From Geomonas paludis (lineage in GTDB: Bacteria > Desulfobacterota > Desulfuromonadia > Geobacterales > Geobacteraceae), in contig NZ_BLXY01000001.1 of assembly GCF_014193585.1 (NCBI RefSeq), positions 726,033-790,032 on the forward strand: a stretch of 64,000 nucleotides of DNA, in the 5' to 3' direction. The notes beneath the pieces were generated by a model. The model saw nothing but the letters and a program-made list of their open reading frames with translations, did no database searches and was not told where the DNA came from. This document shows, piece after piece, positions 63,298 through 64,000 of the stretch (position 1 is the first letter of the stretch; the number at the start of each line of letters is the position of its first letter). Position numbers and translations under genes: made by a program.

Positions 63298-64000
63298 ATG
63301 GCAGAGGAGCTGGAACAATACGCGCGGTATTTCCGGGAAGGGACCCGGGTCCGCGTGGGGATACCGCTGGAGGGTGGCGGCTGGTTCCCCGAATGGGGGG
63401 CGGTGGCCACGCTGGACGACGACCTGCTGCTGGTCGATCTCTCCCGTGACCAGCTCCCGGAGGAGACCAGGCTCGAGACCGGCCAGACCCTCAACGTGGG
63501 GCTCCCCGAGCAGGAGCAGGCGCTCACCTGCCGCGCGGTACTGGTGCAGGTGGACGGCGTGGAGCACCGCCTGGCGCTGCGGCTCATCGAGGAGGTCTAC
63601 CCATTCGAGCCCAGGGAGTACTACCGCCAGGACGTCTACCTCCCCCTGGACTACCGGTTGCCCCTGTCCCAGATCGAGGCGGATGTGCGGCTGCGCTGGC
63701 TGCAACGGCGCCGGGAGATGGAGTTCGCGGCCCAGACCCCGGAACCGGGTGAACCGGAGGAACTGGAGGACAGCAGGGAGGAAATCCGGGCCAGGCTGGA
63801 AAAGCGCAAGGACACCCCGCCGGTGGCGGCCAACATCTCCGGCGGCGGGCTGCGCATCAACATCAGCCAGAAGCTGATCGTGGGGCAGTTGATCGAACTG
63901 AGCATCTACATCCCCAACGTCCAGCACCTGGTGGAAATAGTGGGGGAGGTGGTCGAGGTACGGGATCTCCCGGGCCAGGCCCGCTTCAGCACCGCGGTCA
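63298..64000 (+). CDS. PilZ-domain protein, N-terminal part (cut by window edge)
   Basis: The frame from ATG 63298 (AGGACGGAGGTGTT before it) stays open to the window end, 234 codons. The N-terminal part (EQYARYFREGTRVRVGIPLEGGGWFPEW, with LEVDL-like strands further on) resembles the barrel partner domain found before PilZ in c-di-GMP receptors. RQDVYLPLDYRLPL begins the PilZ domain, and NISGGGLRI matches its (D/N)xSxxG motif. A charged helical insert of about 60 residues lies between. It may control surface motility or exopolysaccharide. It follows polA by 46 bases. Confidence 0.8.
   Translation, partial: MAEELEQYARYFREGTRVRVGIPLEGGGWFPEWGAVATLDDDLLLVDLSRDQLPEETRLETGQTLNVGLPEQEQALTCRAVLVQVDGVEHRLALRLIEEVYPFEPREYYRQDVYLPLDYRLPLSQIEADVRLRWLQRRREMEFAAQTPEPGEPEELEDSREEIRARLEKRKDTPPVAANISGGGLRINISQKLIVGQLIELSIYIPNVQHLVEIVGEVVEVRDLPGQARFSTAV

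Noticed and set aside
60297-63587. Open frame of 1096 codons on the minus strand opposite polA
   Set aside because: It spans two neighbouring genes and intergenic DNA, has low-complexity composition, and polA on the plus strand carries all three complete domains.

Overview
The window is high-GC chromosomal DNA of a Geobacter-type bacterium (Geobacterales, Desulfobacterota). The evidence is the mix of a MASE3/GAF hybrid histidine kinase, a GAF-rich sigma-54 activator beside a family I recall as largely restricted to this lineage, transcarboxylase genes, an Rrf2 regulator next to larE, a PilZ protein, a SAM-I riboswitch before metX, and dense dispersed C/G-rich repeats between and even inside genes. 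Species cannot be fixed from the sequence alone.

Layout. 1-6.85 kb: end of gabT, a Nudix hydrolase, a large hybrid histidine kinase, a small OmpA-type protein, an unusual REC-HisKA protein and the azlCD exporter. 6.9-22.16 kb: an integrated mobile island of about 15.3 kb. It sits in the last codons of a sigma-54 regulator gene (22140-24926, minus strand). The displaced native 3' end of that gene survives next to azlD (6884-6911), and the island supplies a near-identical replacement end. The island carries an AlpA-like protein near its left end, a tyrosine integrase at its right end, a MobF relaxase with a ribbon-helix-helix partner but no type IV secretion genes (so an integrative mobilizable element), a TetR-SDR-SDR cassette, an orphan HipB-like regulator, a Fic protein, and an AbiE-like toxin-antitoxin pair with compensating frameshifts. 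It also carries an AT-rich block at 17.2-20.6 kb. That block encodes a KAP/Sll1717-like P-loop ATPase, a three-helix membrane protein with a proline-rich tail, a free 36-residue proline-rich peptide resembling that tail, and a protein with a HEPN-type RX4H motif. This block is the best candidate for an undescribed, probably defensive, system.

22-29 kb: a minus-strand run of a PhnP-like metallo-beta-lactamase-fold hydrolase, a conserved lineage protein and the sigma-54 regulator, then a glycosyltransferase. 29.3-33.2 kb: a methylmalonyl-CoA/pyruvate transcarboxylase-like operon (5S, 12S, small subunit, biotin carrier). 33.3-45 kb: a CHRD protein, then minus-strand rmuC, an alpha/beta hydrolase and recD, recB, recC (transcribed recC-recB-recD). 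45-48.7 kb: a NodB-like deacetylase, a membrane-anchored endonuclease/exonuclease/phosphatase-fold protein and a divergent acetate kinase. 48.8-57.7 kb: metX with its riboswitch, a small membrane protein, a beta-hydroxyacid dehydrogenase, fused pabBC, a TIGR02757 protein, dtd, a macrodomain protein, nfo, a HIT protein and dapF. 57.8-64 kb: an Rrf2 regulator, larE, Hsp20, two very small genes, polA and a PilZ protein cut by the window edge.

Many ATG-to-stop stretches on the opposite strand of these GC-rich genes are shadows and are not listed. I saw no rRNA, tRNA or CRISPR array. Family names come from motif recognition, not from database searches.
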